From Acetobacter persici JCM 25330 (GTDB lineage Bacteria > Pseudomonadota > Alphaproteobacteria > Acetobacterales > Acetobacteraceae): DNA of 64,000 nt. The stretch covers positions 1 through 64,000 of the forward strand of contig NZ_BAJW01000008.1 in NCBI RefSeq assembly GCF_000613905.1, read 5' to 3'. The notes beneath the pieces were generated by a model. It was not told where the DNA came from, did not search any database, and saw only the letters and a list, made by a program, of their open reading frames with translations. Within the stretch, counting starts at the first letter, position 1. The number at the start of each line of letters is the position of its first letter. The position numbers were made by a program, and so were the translations under genes. Shown here piece after piece: positions 1 through 9,684 of the stretch.

Positions 1-30
1 AAGGTTCGTATCCAGCAGGTAACGCAGCAT
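1..30 (-). CDS. vapC: VapC toxin, N-terminal end only (cut by window edge)
   Basis: The reverse strand reads ATG then MLRYLLDTNL, the typical opening of a PIN-domain VapC ribonuclease, where the first acidic residue sits in the LLDTN motif. Its ATG directly follows the stop codon of vapB with no gap, as expected for a coupled toxin-antitoxin operon. Only ten codons lie in the window, so intactness cannot be judged. Confidence 0.75.
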   Translation of the reverse strand, partial: MLRYLLDTNL

Positions 31-255
31 TCAGAGCGCCTCGCGTTCCTGCATGGTTGGCTGGTTCCGCTCCCCCAGATCCACGCCGGGAGCCGCAAAG
101 AAATCATCCCACGCTGCGTCGGCCGGGGCGATGATCCGCCGCGCCCCTTCGGATACGATGACGACGTCACGCACCTGCTCCCCGAAGGCGACCATCTTCG
201 GCAGACGCACTGCCTGCGAGCGGTTGGATAAAAAGAGTGTCGTACGGGTCAGCAT
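31..255 (-). CDS. vapB: VapB-type antitoxin
   Basis: A 74-residue protein with the AbrB/VapB-type N-terminus (LFLSNRSQAVRLPK) that forms the DNA-binding swapped-hairpin fold in this family. The C-terminal half (around DDFFAAPG) matches the usual toxin-wrapping tail. The start at 255 is supported by a GGAGG box about 8 nt upstream. The toxin vapC starts immediately after the stop. In the family VapB neutralises the VapC PIN ribonuclease and represses its own operon; a candidate palindromic operator lies just upstream. It likely serves plasmid maintenance or stress response. Confidence 0.85.
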   Translation of the reverse strand: MLTRTTLFLSNRSQAVRLPKMVAFGEQVRDVVIVSEGARRIIAPADAAWDDFFAAPGVDLGERNQPTMQEREAL

Positions 256-272
256 CGGATACCCCTCCCTAT

Positions 273-293
273 GGATATATATTATGTATATCC
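273..293. promoter_or_regulatory. Candidate vapBC operator (inverted repeat)
   Basis: GGATATA at 273-279 and TATATCC at 287-293 form a perfect 7-bp inverted repeat with a 7-nt AT-rich spacer. It lies 18-38 nt upstream of the vapB start, a normal position for the autorepression site of a VapBC complex. The AT-rich core could also hold the -10 element. Binding is inferred from position and symmetry only. Confidence 0.4.
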
Positions 294-529
294 CATTTGG
301 ACGTTGATGTCCCGTATTTTTAGGACCCTACGCACCGAATGCATACAAGCAGGCCGGATGATACAGTAGATCTTCCGCCCGCCCCATGATGGTCTCGCTC
401 TCCTCTCACCCTGAAAGATAAAAAGACAGCATTCATGACAGACAGACCGCGAACACGGAGTGACGCTTTCGCCCGGGCAGACTGGAACAGGCCCATGCTG
501 TCCTCGTTCTGCCAGGTCCCTCACCACGG

Positions 530-754
530 GGATCGCACTATCCGGCCTGGCAGATCGACGCAACGGGACAACCCTTCCCTGTCCTGCCCGCGCTTTTCGA
601 TACACTGGGCGATAGCTAATGGACCATTTACCGCTTCCTGACGCAATCTCATCCCGAACTTGCGGGTCAGACAGCTCTGGAAGCGCTTCGCGATGGCAGG
701 GGTGCACTGGTCGTCAGACTTGCTTACAGCATTGCGGAAGGAACCTTCGCCTGA
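530..754 (+). pseudogene. DUF2384 (Xre/MbcA/ParS-type) antitoxin C-terminal relic
   Basis: One forward frame reads HYPAWQIDATGQPFPVLPAL, then WTIYRFLTQSHPELAGQTAL and EALRDG. This is the pattern of the C-terminal toxin-binding domain of Xre/MbcA/ParS antitoxins. A TAA stop interrupts the frame where a residue before WTIYRFL is expected, and no upstream HTH part or partner RES toxin was found. I therefore call it a decayed remnant. Recognition rests on motif resemblance by eye. Confidence 0.4.
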
Positions 755-795
755 CCGCCCTGCCGGGGTCATGGCAACAGGCCCCAGGTGCTTTC

Positions 796-2145
796 CTAAA
801 CTTCGAAAGGCGGAGCGGACGGAAAATTTCTTTCATATTTGGGCATCCAGGGCGTCCCGTAAGAGCTATTATGAAGGGCCTTATGGAAATCCTGAAGTTT
901 CGTGGCAGGATCAACGTATTGAAGAACACGGCGACAGATATCTCGCACGAGGGATTCTATTTTCATCCCTTCTTCACGACTCATATCTCTCTGTCCAGCA
1001 TGCACTAATTTTGAACGGATTGAGTATAGCTCTTTAATTTTTTTTGCATAATCCGCACGTTGCGCTGGAAGATCGGTCAATATACAAGCGGCACTCCGAG
1101 CAATGTTCTGCACAACAGGTGCAGTCTTGTCGTCTACGGTCAGGAGTGATTCAAGTGCGGTAAAAAAGAACATAAACCGATCTGTTCGGCTTTCACTTTG
1201 CCGGCCTCTGGCCAACCAACCAAGACTATATCTTAATGCTGCGCCGACGGTTTTATCGATGGGGAAAAATATCTTGTTAATGAAATTCTGATAACAGTCC
1301 GTTGAGCAATATTCATGCACTTTATTAGATATTTCATAAAATACGGGAAGTGTTTCATTTTCTCGCGACACCATATCTTTTCCGATTATAGCTCCAAATT
1401 TTTCTTGAATAATAGGAGCAGTTATACTTGCTTCTGGGCGTCCAGTGTTATCGCATACAGACTGAATCCCAAGATTTTTTTCGACTGTCAAAATCAACAA
1501 AGAAGAAGCAATCCCTGCTAACCATGTGGCTTCTTCTTTAATATTATTCGGAAGGGCATAGACCGAAATATCCCAGTTGAATTTTGAAGCCTCGAAATAT
1601 CCTAAATTGGAATTATTGCGTTCCTCGCCTCGCAAAACAAATCTCACTCCACTATGTTCTAAATTAAATTCATTTCTTAGTGCATCTATTGATACTATTG
1701 ATACTGGCCCCAGCGTCATTTTCAATATACCAGGATGCAATCTCACCAAATAATTTGGATGAATATACCTGTGAGACTTATCAACAATACTCTGTATTTC
1801 CTTCTCTATGCGATTTATAGATAAATTATACGAGATATTTTCCTCGTATCTATTTACTACCTCATCCCATATTATTTTTGATACAATCTGCCTTGCAGCA
1901 CGCTCAGGACCGAGACTTTTACAAATTTTCTCGATAATTTCATTGCATTGAAGATAAAGGTCGTGAGTCGCTTCGATAAAATAGCCTCTTATATGCCTAA
2001 CGGGAGAACTACTTGAAATGGATAAAGTAAAAAGCTCTTCAAAGCGACTCATATCTGTACATATTTTGCCATCAATTCCTTTTAGAAATTTCCCTATTAA
2101 TCCACGCAAATCGCTTTTTAATTTGAATTCGAATTTATTTTGCAT
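796..2145 (-). CDS. ApeA-like HEPN-domain protein, putative defence ribonuclease
   Basis: A protein of about 449 residues, strongly AT-rich compared with most of the window, which suggests transfer. The C-terminal third (about residues 300-420) contains FMFFFTALESLLTVDD and then IRSKLVHAGQRD. The R-x4-H element in RSKLVH is the catalytic signature of HEPN ribonucleases, and the layout resembles ApeA-like HEPN proteins that act as single-gene anti-phage RNases. The N-terminal part would be the sensor region; I recognise no further domain there. The start is ATG 2145 or ATG 2160, with no strong ribosome-binding site for either. It stands alone near an ATPase-HNH pair and a vapBC locus. Function is inferred from family. 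Confidence 0.6.
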   Translation of the reverse strand: MQNKFEFKLKSDLRGLIGKFLKGIDGKICTDMSRFEELFTLSISSSSPVRHIRGYFIEATHDLYLQCNEIIEKICKSLGPERAARQIVSKIIWDEVVNRYEENISYNLSINRIEKEIQSIVDKSHRYIHPNYLVRLHPGILKMTLGPVSIVSIDALRNEFNLEHSGVRFVLRGEERNNSNLGYFEASKFNWDISVYALPNNIKEEATWLAGIASSLLILTVEKNLGIQSVCDNTGRPEASITAPIIQEKFGAIIGKDMVSRENETLPVFYEISNKVHEYCSTDCYQNFINKIFFPIDKTVGAALRYSLGWLARGRQSESRTDRFMFFFTALESLLTVDDKTAPVVQNIARSAACILTDLPAQRADYAKKIKELYSIRSKLVHAGQRDMSREEGMKIESLVRDICRRVLQYVDPATKLQDFHKALHNSSYGTPWMPKYERNFPSAPPFEV

Positions 2146-2321
2146 GATGCAGAGTTCCATCTGATGAGTGTGCTTGTTGAATGACTGGCACCTTCCATAT
2201 TAAGTTTGATCTGGATGCCAACGTTTGTAGCCGCAGACGCTACAAATGCAACGTCAATTTTACAGCCAAGTATTATAGGCTTCGTTTCTTGATACTCTCC
2301 TCGCTCGGCCCATGGCTCTGT

Positions 2322-2745
2322 TGCACAATTCGCTCTGTCGGCGTGAGGATGCCGTTATGGAATTTTCCGTTATATGACGGCGCGTGTGAGAGGGATTCCG
2401 AGCGCTGTGAATCGGTTAAGGATAGCAACACGGATATGAACTTCGGTGATATGGCGGTCGAAATCCCGTGCCGTCAGACGCTGGCCCAGCAGTTTGATGC
2501 AGTGCATCTTTGTCTCGATGCGGCTTCGTTGATAATAACCGCTCCACCGTCTCCAGCGTCAGGCACGCCTGGATCGCAGCATCGCTGTAACCCGGTTGAC
2601 GCCCACGGCGCCCCGTCGGAAGGCCCTCCCAATTATCGACGGGTCAAACCACACCGTCAGAGATCCACGCTTCTTCAGCGCTGCGTTGTAAGAGGACCAG
2701 TTCGTCGTTCGGTAGCGCATGAGGTTCGGCTTGCTCATCACACCC
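2322..2745 (-). mobile_element. IS5-family element remnant, internally deleted
   Basis: On the reverse strand the N-terminal transposase end (MSKPNLMRYRTTNWSSYNAAL, about 2741-2559) is followed by the C-terminal end (RIETKMHCIKLLGQRLTARD ... ILNRFTALG, about 2540-2362). The central catalytic part is missing. An outer end resembling a terminal repeat (GGCTCTGTTGCACAA) is visible near 2323, but no matching copy is present near 2745, so the element has also lost one end. It is inactive. It sits directly against a Fic-protein relic and probably disrupted it. Confidence 0.65.
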
Positions 2746-2760
2746 AGCTAACAAACTGGT

Positions 2761-2976
2761 TTCAGACAGGGGATCCCTGTCCGGTATTTCTGCAACAAAG
2801 CCCAGCAGAACCCGTATCTGACGGCCAACCAAGTCGTGCACCAGACGGGCCTGTCGGCCCCCACGGTCAACGCAGCACTCGCCGATCTGGAGCGATTTGG
2901 TATCGTCGAAGAAGTTACCGGCCGCAAAAGGGGCCGTGTATTCAGCTATCGGGGGTATCTCGCCATCCTGAGCTAG
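2761..2976 (+). pseudogene. Fic-family protein, C-terminal winged-helix fragment
   Basis: A forward frame ending in TAG at 2974-2976 reads NPYLTANQVVHQTGLSAPTV, NAALADLERFGIVEEVTGRK and RGRVFSYRGYLAILS. This is the C-terminal winged-helix region common in bacterial Fic/DOC AMP-transferases. No Fic core motif (HPFxxGNG) and no start codon are present; the upstream part is replaced by the IS5 remnant. The gene is a fragment without expected activity. Confidence 0.6.
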
Positions 2977-3454
2977 GGCACCGACCCGCTTCCCACTGCC
3001 ACGTAACGCAAGAAAGCCTGTGTGGGCGCTTTCTCCGAGCGCTTGACCGTCTCCCCTCAGGCTGTGCACCGAAATGGCAGCGCCTCGTGACATTGAGCCG
3101 TTTAAAGACAGCTACGGGAAAAGCGGTAGGTCGGCTATCGAACCGGACAACAAGTCAACCGGGCAGTTATATGCAGACAAAATGGAAAATCTGCCATTCG
3201 ATAATTGAATGGGAAAAGCAAATATTTTTTATGACCGGCATATTGTCTATAGGTGTAGTATGTGCTTAGAATCCCCAACAAAATTAGTCAAACAATGATG
3301 TTAATCATAGTATTATGCTAATTTACAAATTATCGATCATTAACCGATTGTGGTGTGAATTAAATGTCAACGAAGAGCATCTTTAATTCAGATTTATTTC
3401 TAAATGCAAGATTTTCGTAAACTGTATATTGATTGAGGAAAAGCAGCAGCATTC
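2977..3454. other. Intergenic stretch, AT-rich in its right half
   Basis: I see no convincing gene. A 44-codon frame starting at 3074 (MAAPRDIEPFKDSYGKSG...) has no recognisable relatives. From about 3220 the sequence becomes AT-rich with several TATA-like stretches and likely carries the promoter of the ATPase-HNH operon starting at 3455. A GAGGA box lies about 17 nt before that start, which is far for a Shine-Dalgarno site. No reverse transcriptase or msr/msd-like hairpin was seen, so there is no evidence for a retron. Confidence 0.4.
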
Positions 3455-5164
3455 ATGAAGATAGTCTATCTTGGAAGGCAAAGTCAGCGTCGCACGCCTG
3501 AGCCAAAGCTTGCAGGTGACGTAATCGAACTATTAGCTAATAATTGGGACGACTACGGCAACAAGACTACCTTTGCGACAACCTGCCGAATATCGGGGGA
3601 AATTGTTAAACTCGGTCCTCTGAAACTAATGATTGAGGGTGCTTCCAACAGCGAAACTTACCTCGATAGCCTCTTGAAAGAGAACTGGGACGGAGTCTTT
3701 CCGATCCCAGAGACGAATTATCTCTCGCTTCCAAACGAAATCGCCTTTTATGAACAGTTGCGGGATCGACTGAGTTTAGACGCCGCTCGATACGCTGCTG
3801 TCGTAATGCGCGACGCCAGCTACCTCATCCACCTTCAACAAGACCCAGCTGCCCTCAGCCTCATTGACAGCCAACCGTTCCAGGATTCACTTCTACGCGA
3901 ACGAGGCGAGACCAAATCCTATCTCGATGGCTGGAAGCTATTTTCGGCTGAAGCCATGTCTGTCTTAGATCTTGGTTTCAAATTCAAAGATGTGTTTAGT
4001 GGTATATCTACCCTTAGTCTTAAATTCAAACAGACCAGCATTCTCCCGCACAATGTTAATGTCCTGATCGGCCCCAATGGCGTCGGAAAATCCCAGATCC
4101 TACATCAGATGGTCGAGGACTGGCTTAATACTACGCCTGAAAAGAAGGCAAGCAAAGTAGGCTTCGTTGAGAAGCCAAACCTTAGTCAGATGGTGGTCGT
4201 TTCTTATAGTCCATTTGAGCGCTTTCCAGTCGATCTCGAAACCGAAGAATTGCAAGATAAAGAGGTCTATCGTTATTTCGGCTTCCGCGGCCGATCTGTC
4301 AGCCGGAAACCTGGACGTCTAGGCGGAATTTCCCTTACCCATCAGGCGCCAAAGAAGAACGCGGCAGTTTCGTTGCTTGATTGCTTGGCTGACGATATTC
4401 GCTACAAAGGGCTTCGTAGTTGGGCAAACAAGCTCGAGACTGTCGAGCGTGTTCTTCGAACCGCATTTGCTTTCGACTATGCCGCCATCCATGTGGGCGA
4501 CGCGGTTGGACCTGCTAAGCACTTCTATTCAGACACCATTGCCATAGACGATCTGTCATTTGATCTCAATGACCAGCGCTATCTTCCAATCAGTTCCGAC
4601 CGGATCGACGAACTTAACGCTGAGAAGGTCAGAAGCGCTATCAACGCTGCCGATGGCGTGACATTTTTCCGCGATAGCAAAATCGTTCAATTAAGTTCCG
4701 GTCAAAAGCTGTTCTCGTTTATTGTCATCAATATTCTGGGAGCAATCCGGCGTGACAGCTTGATCCTCATCGATGAACCTGAGCTATTCCTCCATCCGAC
4801 TTTGGAAATTCAGTTTATCGACATGCTGAAAACAATCCTTGATCGCTTCAACTCGAAAGCTTTGCTTGCGACGCATTCGCTTGTTACAGTCCGTGAAGTT
4901 CCAAGCGAGTGCGTGCATGTCTTAGCACGAACCAAAGATGGTCTCTCAATTCGTACCCCGCCTTTCCAAACCTTTGGCGGTGACATGCAACGTATCAGTT
5001 CCTATGTCTTCGGCGACAGCGAAGCTTCCAAGCCGTTTGAACGCTGGATTGAAAACAAACTGGAAGAGCTTGGTTCGGCTGAAGCTCTCATCGCGGCACT
5101 CGGCAATGATATCAACGAGGAGCTCGCAATCCAGATTCAGGGTATGGAACGCGAGGGATGGTGA
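3455..5164 (+). CDS. PtuA-like AAA/ABC-type ATPase of a Septu-like defence pair
   Basis: A 569-residue ATPase of the RecF/OLD-like AAA class. The Walker A motif IGPNGVGKS lies at residues 205-213, an ABC-type signature LSSGQ at 413-417, Walker B LILIDEPE at 436-443, and a switch histidine in ATHS near 474. About 190 residues precede the ATPase core without a recognised domain. The last codons overlap the start of an HNH-nuclease gene, so the two are translationally coupled. ATPase + HNH pairs define Septu (PtuA-PtuB), in which the ATPase forms the complex and controls the nuclease. The assignment to Septu rather than another ATPase-HNH family is by architecture, not by a profile search. Confidence 0.7.
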   Translation: MKIVYLGRQSQRRTPEPKLAGDVIELLANNWDDYGNKTTFATTCRISGEIVKLGPLKLMIEGASNSETYLDSLLKENWDGVFPIPETNYLSLPNEIAFYEQLRDRLSLDAARYAAVVMRDASYLIHLQQDPAALSLIDSQPFQDSLLRERGETKSYLDGWKLFSAEAMSVLDLGFKFKDVFSGISTLSLKFKQTSILPHNVNVLIGPNGVGKSQILHQMVEDWLNTTPEKKASKVGFVEKPNLSQMVVVSYSPFERFPVDLETEELQDKEVYRYFGFRGRSVSRKPGRLGGISLTHQAPKKNAAVSLLDCLADDIRYKGLRSWANKLETVERVLRTAFAFDYAAIHVGDAVGPAKHFYSDTIAIDDLSFDLNDQRYLPISSDRIDELNAEKVRSAINAADGVTFFRDSKIVQLSSGQKLFSFIVINILGAIRRDSLILIDEPELFLHPTLEIQFIDMLKTILDRFNSKALLATHSLVTVREVPSECVHVLARTKDGLSIRTPPFQTFGGDMQRISSYVFGDSEASKPFERWIENKLEELGSAEALIAALGNDINEELAIQIQGMEREGW

Positions 5165-6003
5165 TGCTCCTACCACTACCCGTGTCCGCCGCTGACAATC
5201 TTACTCTCATTGATGAAATCGTAACGGAACGTACACACGAACCAAACAAAACCTTTTTCAACGGTATCGCGAACGAGTGGAAGCAACGCGTCAAAGACTA
5301 TTTGACCCACGGAGGCTCGCCAGAGCACATTCCCGAATGGGCAGCGATTAGGCCGAAGACAAAAACGTTCCAGAACCTCTACAGTCATCCCGCTGATGGG
5401 TCATCGCAGGGTAAGATTTTACAACGTTTACGGGATCATGATCTGGATATTTGTCCGTCATGCGGGAGCCCCGCAGTGACAGAAACTCTCGACCATTATC
5501 TTCCAAAAGGAAAATATCCTCAATTTTCGGTAACACCAGCCAATCTGACGCCAATGTGTGACCCGTGCCAACGTCGTAAGGGAGAGAAAACTGGCAACGC
5601 GGCAATACCTCGCTTTTTCATCCATCCCTATTTCGACACTTTTTCCCTGGCGCAGATTATCCAACTTACTATCGATCCTCCGTTCACGACGCCAACCTTT
5701 ACGCTTGAACCTCACCCCGACCTGCTGACTGTCGAAAAACAATTGGTTGACGCGCATTTGCAGAAACTCCAAATCGCCCGCCGTTATATTCGCTTTTTCC
5801 GTAATGAACACCGACGCTTGCTCCGCAATGTGACTAACTTGCGCGCTAAGGAATTGGATGTCATCCAAAACATCGAAACGTGGCAAAAAGGTCAGGCCCT
5901 TCCAACACCAAACAGTTGGCAACATTTGTTTTACGAGGCTGTCATGAGAAATGACGTCTATCTCGCCCACCTTGTCAGCGGGCCATTGACACCATTGCCG
6001 TAA
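5158..6003 (+). CDS. PtuB-like HNH endonuclease of a Septu-like defence pair
   Basis: A protein of 279-281 residues whose start overlaps the ATPase gene: ATG 5158, or ATG 5164 in a TGATG stop-start overlap. Two CxxC pairs (CPSC at 99-102, CDPC at 134-137) surround an HNH core, with LDHYLPKGKYPQF around 111-123 providing the catalytic histidine and NLTPMC supplying the asparagine. This zinc-finger HNH layout matches PtuB-type and related anti-phage nucleases. Residues 150-281 form a helical tail without a named domain. With the upstream ATPase it forms a two-gene operon that probably degrades DNA when triggered by phage; the trigger is unknown. Confidence 0.7.
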   Translation: MVMLLPLPVSAADNLTLIDEIVTERTHEPNKTFFNGIANEWKQRVKDYLTHGGSPEHIPEWAAIRPKTKTFQNLYSHPADGSSQGKILQRLRDHDLDICPSCGSPAVTETLDHYLPKGKYPQFSVTPANLTPMCDPCQRRKGEKTGNAAIPRFFIHPYFDTFSLAQIIQLTIDPPFTTPTFTLEPHPDLLTVEKQLVDAHLQKLQIARRYIRFFRNEHRRLLRNVTNLRAKELDVIQNIETWQKGQALPTPNSWQHLFYEAVMRNDVYLAHLVSGPLTPLP

Positions 6004-6282
6004 TTGTAACTCTAAGGAACCGACCGCTTGCTTCGGCGATGCCAATGCGTAAAATGAGATAGTCACCGACTTCTGTTAAGAGTGTTGAGTAAAGACACTG
6101 ACCCTGCCCCGAACGTGCCTTCAGTTTTGAGTTAGGGTCTGTGGGTTAGCACGTGACAAGCAGACAGGCTGCTTCCGCCTCCATGTCGGGCATACATGCC
6201 GATGAACAGCCTTCCGTATAGCGGACATCAGCAGCACGATCTCTCACGGCCGAGTTGGATTGCTAGAAGATCATCCGGTCTT

Positions 6283-6655
6283 AGAGCCTGACCGAAAATG
6301 AATTGAGTGATTTCAGTGGTTTGTGATTCACCCGTCTTTGCGAAGAGTAGGAGTGAATGGTGGCCCGGACTGAAATCACCCGTTGTCAGTATCGTCGCGA
6401 TGATCTGACATATGCAAGTGACTTACGCGATCGGGAATGGGCTCTTCTGGCGCCCTTGATGCCACCCCAAAAGCGGTATGGCTGCCCCAGAAGAACGGAA
6501 CTCCGTCGGGTTGTTGAGGCGATCCTGTATATTGTCTCGACGGGATGCCAGTGGCGTGCCCTGCCACATGACTTTCCACCCTATACGACCGTTTAGGGGT
6601 ACTTCTATCGGCACACGTTGGAGACCTGAGAACCGGGCTTGCCAGATGATGTTGG
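6283..6655 (+). mobile_element. IS5-family (IS1031/IS12528-like) remnant, 5' end
   Basis: Starts with GAGCCTGACCGAAAATGA, resembling IS ends common in acetic acid bacteria. From 6357 it encodes the transposase N-terminus ([53 protein letters not shown]). A TAG at 6594-6596 replaces the expected glutamine before GYFYR, and another stop follows shortly after. The catalytic part is missing, so the copy is dead. It marks the boundary between the defence island and the long biosynthetic operon. Confidence 0.6.
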
Positions 6656-7263
6656 CGCGCTGTCAAAATGGCGGCATAACGATAACCGGGTATAGCTTAT
6701 TCAAACCCAAAAACTGTTCAAACAATCGGGACCACTCATATCTTACTGCCCGCACTACGCTCCAGCTAGTAGCAGCTCAGAAAATGCAAACGTTGGATCC
6801 GGTTCAAGCGGAAAGCCAGTGGTGTGCGCAGGTAAAGCGCAATGCCAAATATTATGGCCTCATGGAGCCCGAGTTGGACAGCCCCGACGGGAATGAAGGA
6901 GAGAGCTAGTTTTTTCGTTGGATTGGGGAAGCACACACAATTAATTCTATAAAAGCGAGAATGTCGGCTCCCCATTGCCGTCATCCCGACATGGCCTTCA
7001 TCTCCGGGGCGCCGCATACCCTAAGTTGCGGCTCTCTTCACTTCCCTTTTCTCCTACGCCCTATTACGCTGGAGTATGCGCTTGTACGCCCCTGTTTTAC
7101 TCAACAGTCAAAAAGTATCATCGACGATGAAAACGCCCCTCGGTGTGGCCGACAGCTCCGGCGTCTAGGCAAATTTTAAACCAGAATCACATAAATAACT
7201 GATATGAAACTAGTCAGAAACATTAACACACACATCATATAAAATATACATTCTTGTTTATTG
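6656..7263. other. Region without a recognised gene, 3' of aroA
   Basis: Frames of up to about 140 codons run through this stretch but none resembles a family I know; one ends in ESQWCAQVKRNAKYYGLMEP near 6880 and may be the tail of a lost gene. The last 100 bases before aroA are very AT-rich. I could not find a clear GC-rich hairpin with a T-tract for termination of the leftward operon. Confidence 0.35.
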
Positions 7264-8559
7264 TTAACTTAATCTATTGTATTCATCGAAATACTCTGGA
7301 AATGTCTTGGCACAACAACTTGGATCGTTAATTTCTATATCTACTCCCCCGAGCGCCATCAACGAAAAGCACATTGCCATTCTATGATCATCGTAGGTAT
7401 CAATAACTGCAGGTTTGAAACCTGCAGTTGGTGGCGTAATTACAATGAAGTCAGATCCTTCCTTAACATCGGCACCCACTTTTCGTAACTCCTTCGCCAT
7501 TGCAGCCAATCTATCTGTTTCTTTGACCCTCCAATTCCCGATCCCTCTGATTACAGTTGTGCCTTCCGCAAAAGCTCCTAATGCTGCAACAGTCATGGCT
7601 GCGTCGGGCATATCGGTCAGATCGAGCTCCTGCGCTTTCAACTTCTCTGCTCCACGGCTCGCTTGTATCCACGTGAGCCCCTTTTCGACCGTGGCTCCCA
7701 TTGAGGCAATCACATCGGCGAATTTTATATCACTTTGATTAGACCCGGTCGGAACCAAGTTCTCAACTCTTACCGGCCCCCCACCGATGGCCCCCAAAGC
7801 GAGGAAATATGATGCAGCCGAAGCGTCCCCTTCCACTTGAAGGGGGCCAGAGGGAGCCCGATACCCGCCTGGCGGGATATTGAAATGTTTGTAGTTCTCG
7901 GTAGTGACGTTGACGCCAAAATCATTCATCGCCCGCATCGTAAGATCAACGTAAGGCCGCGAAACGAGATCGCCGATAATTTCGACATCCAATCCTTCAG
8001 GTGTGAGCGGGGCTGCAAGTAGCAGTGAGGATAAGTACTGGCTGGAAATGTCGCCTTTCACTTTGATCGATCTTTCGGAGACACTACCGGGCGATATCTT
8101 TAACGGCGGAAAGCCTGTTTCTCGTTCGTATGAAATTCTGGCACCCATTGCAGTCAAGGCATCCACGAGGTCACGAATGGGACGCTCGTACATCCTTGCA
8201 TCTCCACGAAGAACGTAACCACCCCTTCTGCATGTTAAAGATAATACCGCACACAACGGCCTCATGGCGGTACCGGCATTTCCCAAATGCAAGGTGCCCT
8301 CTGAGGCGGGCCAGACGCCTCCGCAGCCCTGAACCGAAAGCCCATCTGGACCAAGTCGGCCGCCATGCAGGCTTATACCGAGCGACTGTAGCGCTCCCTT
8401 CATGACCTCTATGTCGCGAGATTTCGGCAACCCACTTATTTCAGTTGTTCCCTCGGCAAGCGCTGCAAGCACCAGATAGCGGTTCGAATAGCTCTTCGAA
8501 CCTGGAACGCGGCAGACGCCGGCAAGCCGGCTACGTCCCTTCAGCACGATACTGCTCAT
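7264..8559 (-). CDS. aroA: 3-phosphoshikimate 1-carboxyvinyltransferase (EPSP synthase)
   Basis: Converts shikimate-3-phosphate and phosphoenolpyruvate to EPSP in the cytosol. The 431-residue length is normal. Motifs visible are [20 protein letters not shown] near the start (phosphate/PEP-binding lysine), [13 protein letters not shown] (the NAGTAxR signature), [16 protein letters not shown], and [19 protein letters not shown] plus [11 protein letters not shown] near the end. The start at 8559 is chosen because AGGAAA lies 6-7 nt upstream and the alignment begins there; it overlaps the end of aroC by 29 nt, indicating coupling. It is the last gene of the long leftward operon and probably a second, pathway-dedicated copy beside a chromosomal aroA. 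Confidence 0.9.
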   Translation of the reverse strand: MSSIVLKGRSRLAGVCRVPGSKSYSNRYLVLAALAEGTTEISGLPKSRDIEVMKGALQSLGISLHGGRLGPDGLSVQGCGGVWPASEGTLHLGNAGTAMRPLCAVLSLTCRRGGYVLRGDARMYERPIRDLVDALTAMGARISYERETGFPPLKISPGSVSERSIKVKGDISSQYLSSLLLAAPLTPEGLDVEIIGDLVSRPYVDLTMRAMNDFGVNVTTENYKHFNIPPGGYRAPSGPLQVEGDASAASYFLALGAIGGGPVRVENLVPTGSNQSDIKFADVIASMGATVEKGLTWIQASRGAEKLKAQELDLTDMPDAAMTVAALGAFAEGTTVIRGIGNWRVKETDRLAAMAKELRKVGADVKEGSDFIVITPPTAGFKPAVIDTYDDHRMAMCFSLMALGGVDIEINDPSCCAKTFPEYFDEYNRLS

Positions 8560-9679
8560 TGTTCGTTTCCTGTTCGAATAGATTCTGGAACGACAGCAAC
8601 GACTCACCATGGCCCGATTGTGCACGATGGCGAAGTTTATGGTCAGCAAGCACGCATGCAATCATCGCTTCTGCGACTGGTATCGCACGAATGCCAACAC
8701 AAGGGTCATGACGACCAGTGGTAGAGACGTTCGTAGGGTCGCCAGTCTTTTTTATCGAACTTGTCGGGATAAGAATAGAACTCGTAGGTTTCACAGCAAA
8801 CCGGACGATAATATCAGATCCTGTCGATATGCCCCCTAAAATGCCGCCGGCGTGGTTCGAGCGAAAACGAACCTCCCCATTTTCAAGATATATCGCGTCT
8901 GCGTTTTCGAAGCCTGTTAACTGAGCGACCTTGAAACCGTCGCCGAATTCCACACCTTTCACGGCATTGATACTGATAATTGCTGCGGCAATATCCCCGT
9001 CTAACTTGCCGTATAATGGTGCTCCCCACCCTCCTGGTGCTCCCGTGACCCGCACTTCGCCAATTGCTCCGATAGAGGAGCCTGCGCGTCGAGTGGCATC
9101 CAACAACTCCTCCCAGCGAGGCACCAGCGCCTTGTCGGGACAGAAAAGAGAATTGGAACCGGCAGCATCCCAATCCTGCTCAGTGTGCGATACCCGAAGG
9201 TCACCTATCTGTATTAACGCCCCTTGTATTCGGATTGAATCGCCTAGAACTGTGCGAGCAATTGCACCCGCTGCAACACGAGCGGCCGTTTCTCTGGCGG
9301 AACTCCTTCCGCCACCACGGAAGTCGCGAAACCCATATTTCATATCGTATGTGATATCTGCATGTCCGGGCCTATAGGTGCTCGCAAGATTCCCGTAGTC
9401 TTTTGAACGTTGATCGGAATTTTGAACCACTAGTGCTATCGGTGTCCCAGTAGTAGAACCCTCGAAGACCCCGGATAATATTTCCACGTGGTCTAACTCT
9501 TTCCGCTGGCTCGTATATCGTGACTGGCCTGGACGTCTCTTGTTGAGCCATGGTTGGATAACTTCGGCAGACATCGCCAGTCCTGGAGGGCAACCATCAA
9601 CAATACAACCAATAGCTGGACCATGGCTCTCACCCCACGTCGTCACGCGAAACAGATGGCCAAACGTATTGTGAGACAT
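8531..9679 (-). CDS. aroC: Chorismate synthase
   Basis: A 382-residue protein catalysing EPSP to chorismate with reduced FMN. Family signatures are clear: [19 protein letters not shown] at the start, [20 protein letters not shown] then [19 protein letters not shown] in the middle, and [19 protein letters not shown] near the end. The C-terminus continues to 8531 and overlaps aroA. It begins only 5 nt after the stop of aroKB. Together with aroKB, DAHP synthase and aroA it forms a compact shikimate block serving the downstream aromatic pathway. Confidence 0.93.
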   Translation of the reverse strand: MSHNTFGHLFRVTTWGESHGPAIGCIVDGCPPGLAMSAEVIQPWLNKRRPGQSRYTSQRKELDHVEILSGVFEGSTTGTPIALVVQNSDQRSKDYGNLASTYRPGHADITYDMKYGFRDFRGGGRSSARETAARVAAGAIARTVLGDSIRIQGALIQIGDLRVSHTEQDWDAAGSNSLFCPDKALVPRWEELLDATRRAGSSIGAIGEVRVTGAPGGWGAPLYGKLDGDIAAAIISINAVKGVEFGDGFKVAQLTGFENADAIYLENGEVRFRSNHAGGILGGISTGSDIIVRFAVKPTSSILIPTSSIKKTGDPTNVSTTGRHDPCVGIRAIPVAEAMIACVLADHKLRHRAQSGHGESLLSFQNLFEQETNNEQYRAEGT

Positions 9680-9684
9680 ATCGA

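Noticed and set aside
2181-3269. A 362-codon forward frame
   Set aside because: It runs antisense to the IS5 remnant and in a different frame from the Fic relic; composition and content show no protein family, so it is a chance frame.
3270-3454. Possible retron-type non-coding RNA upstream of the ATPase-HNH pair
   Set aside because: Some retrons carry similar ATPase-HNH effectors, but there is no reverse transcriptase gene and no msr/msd-like fold was seen.
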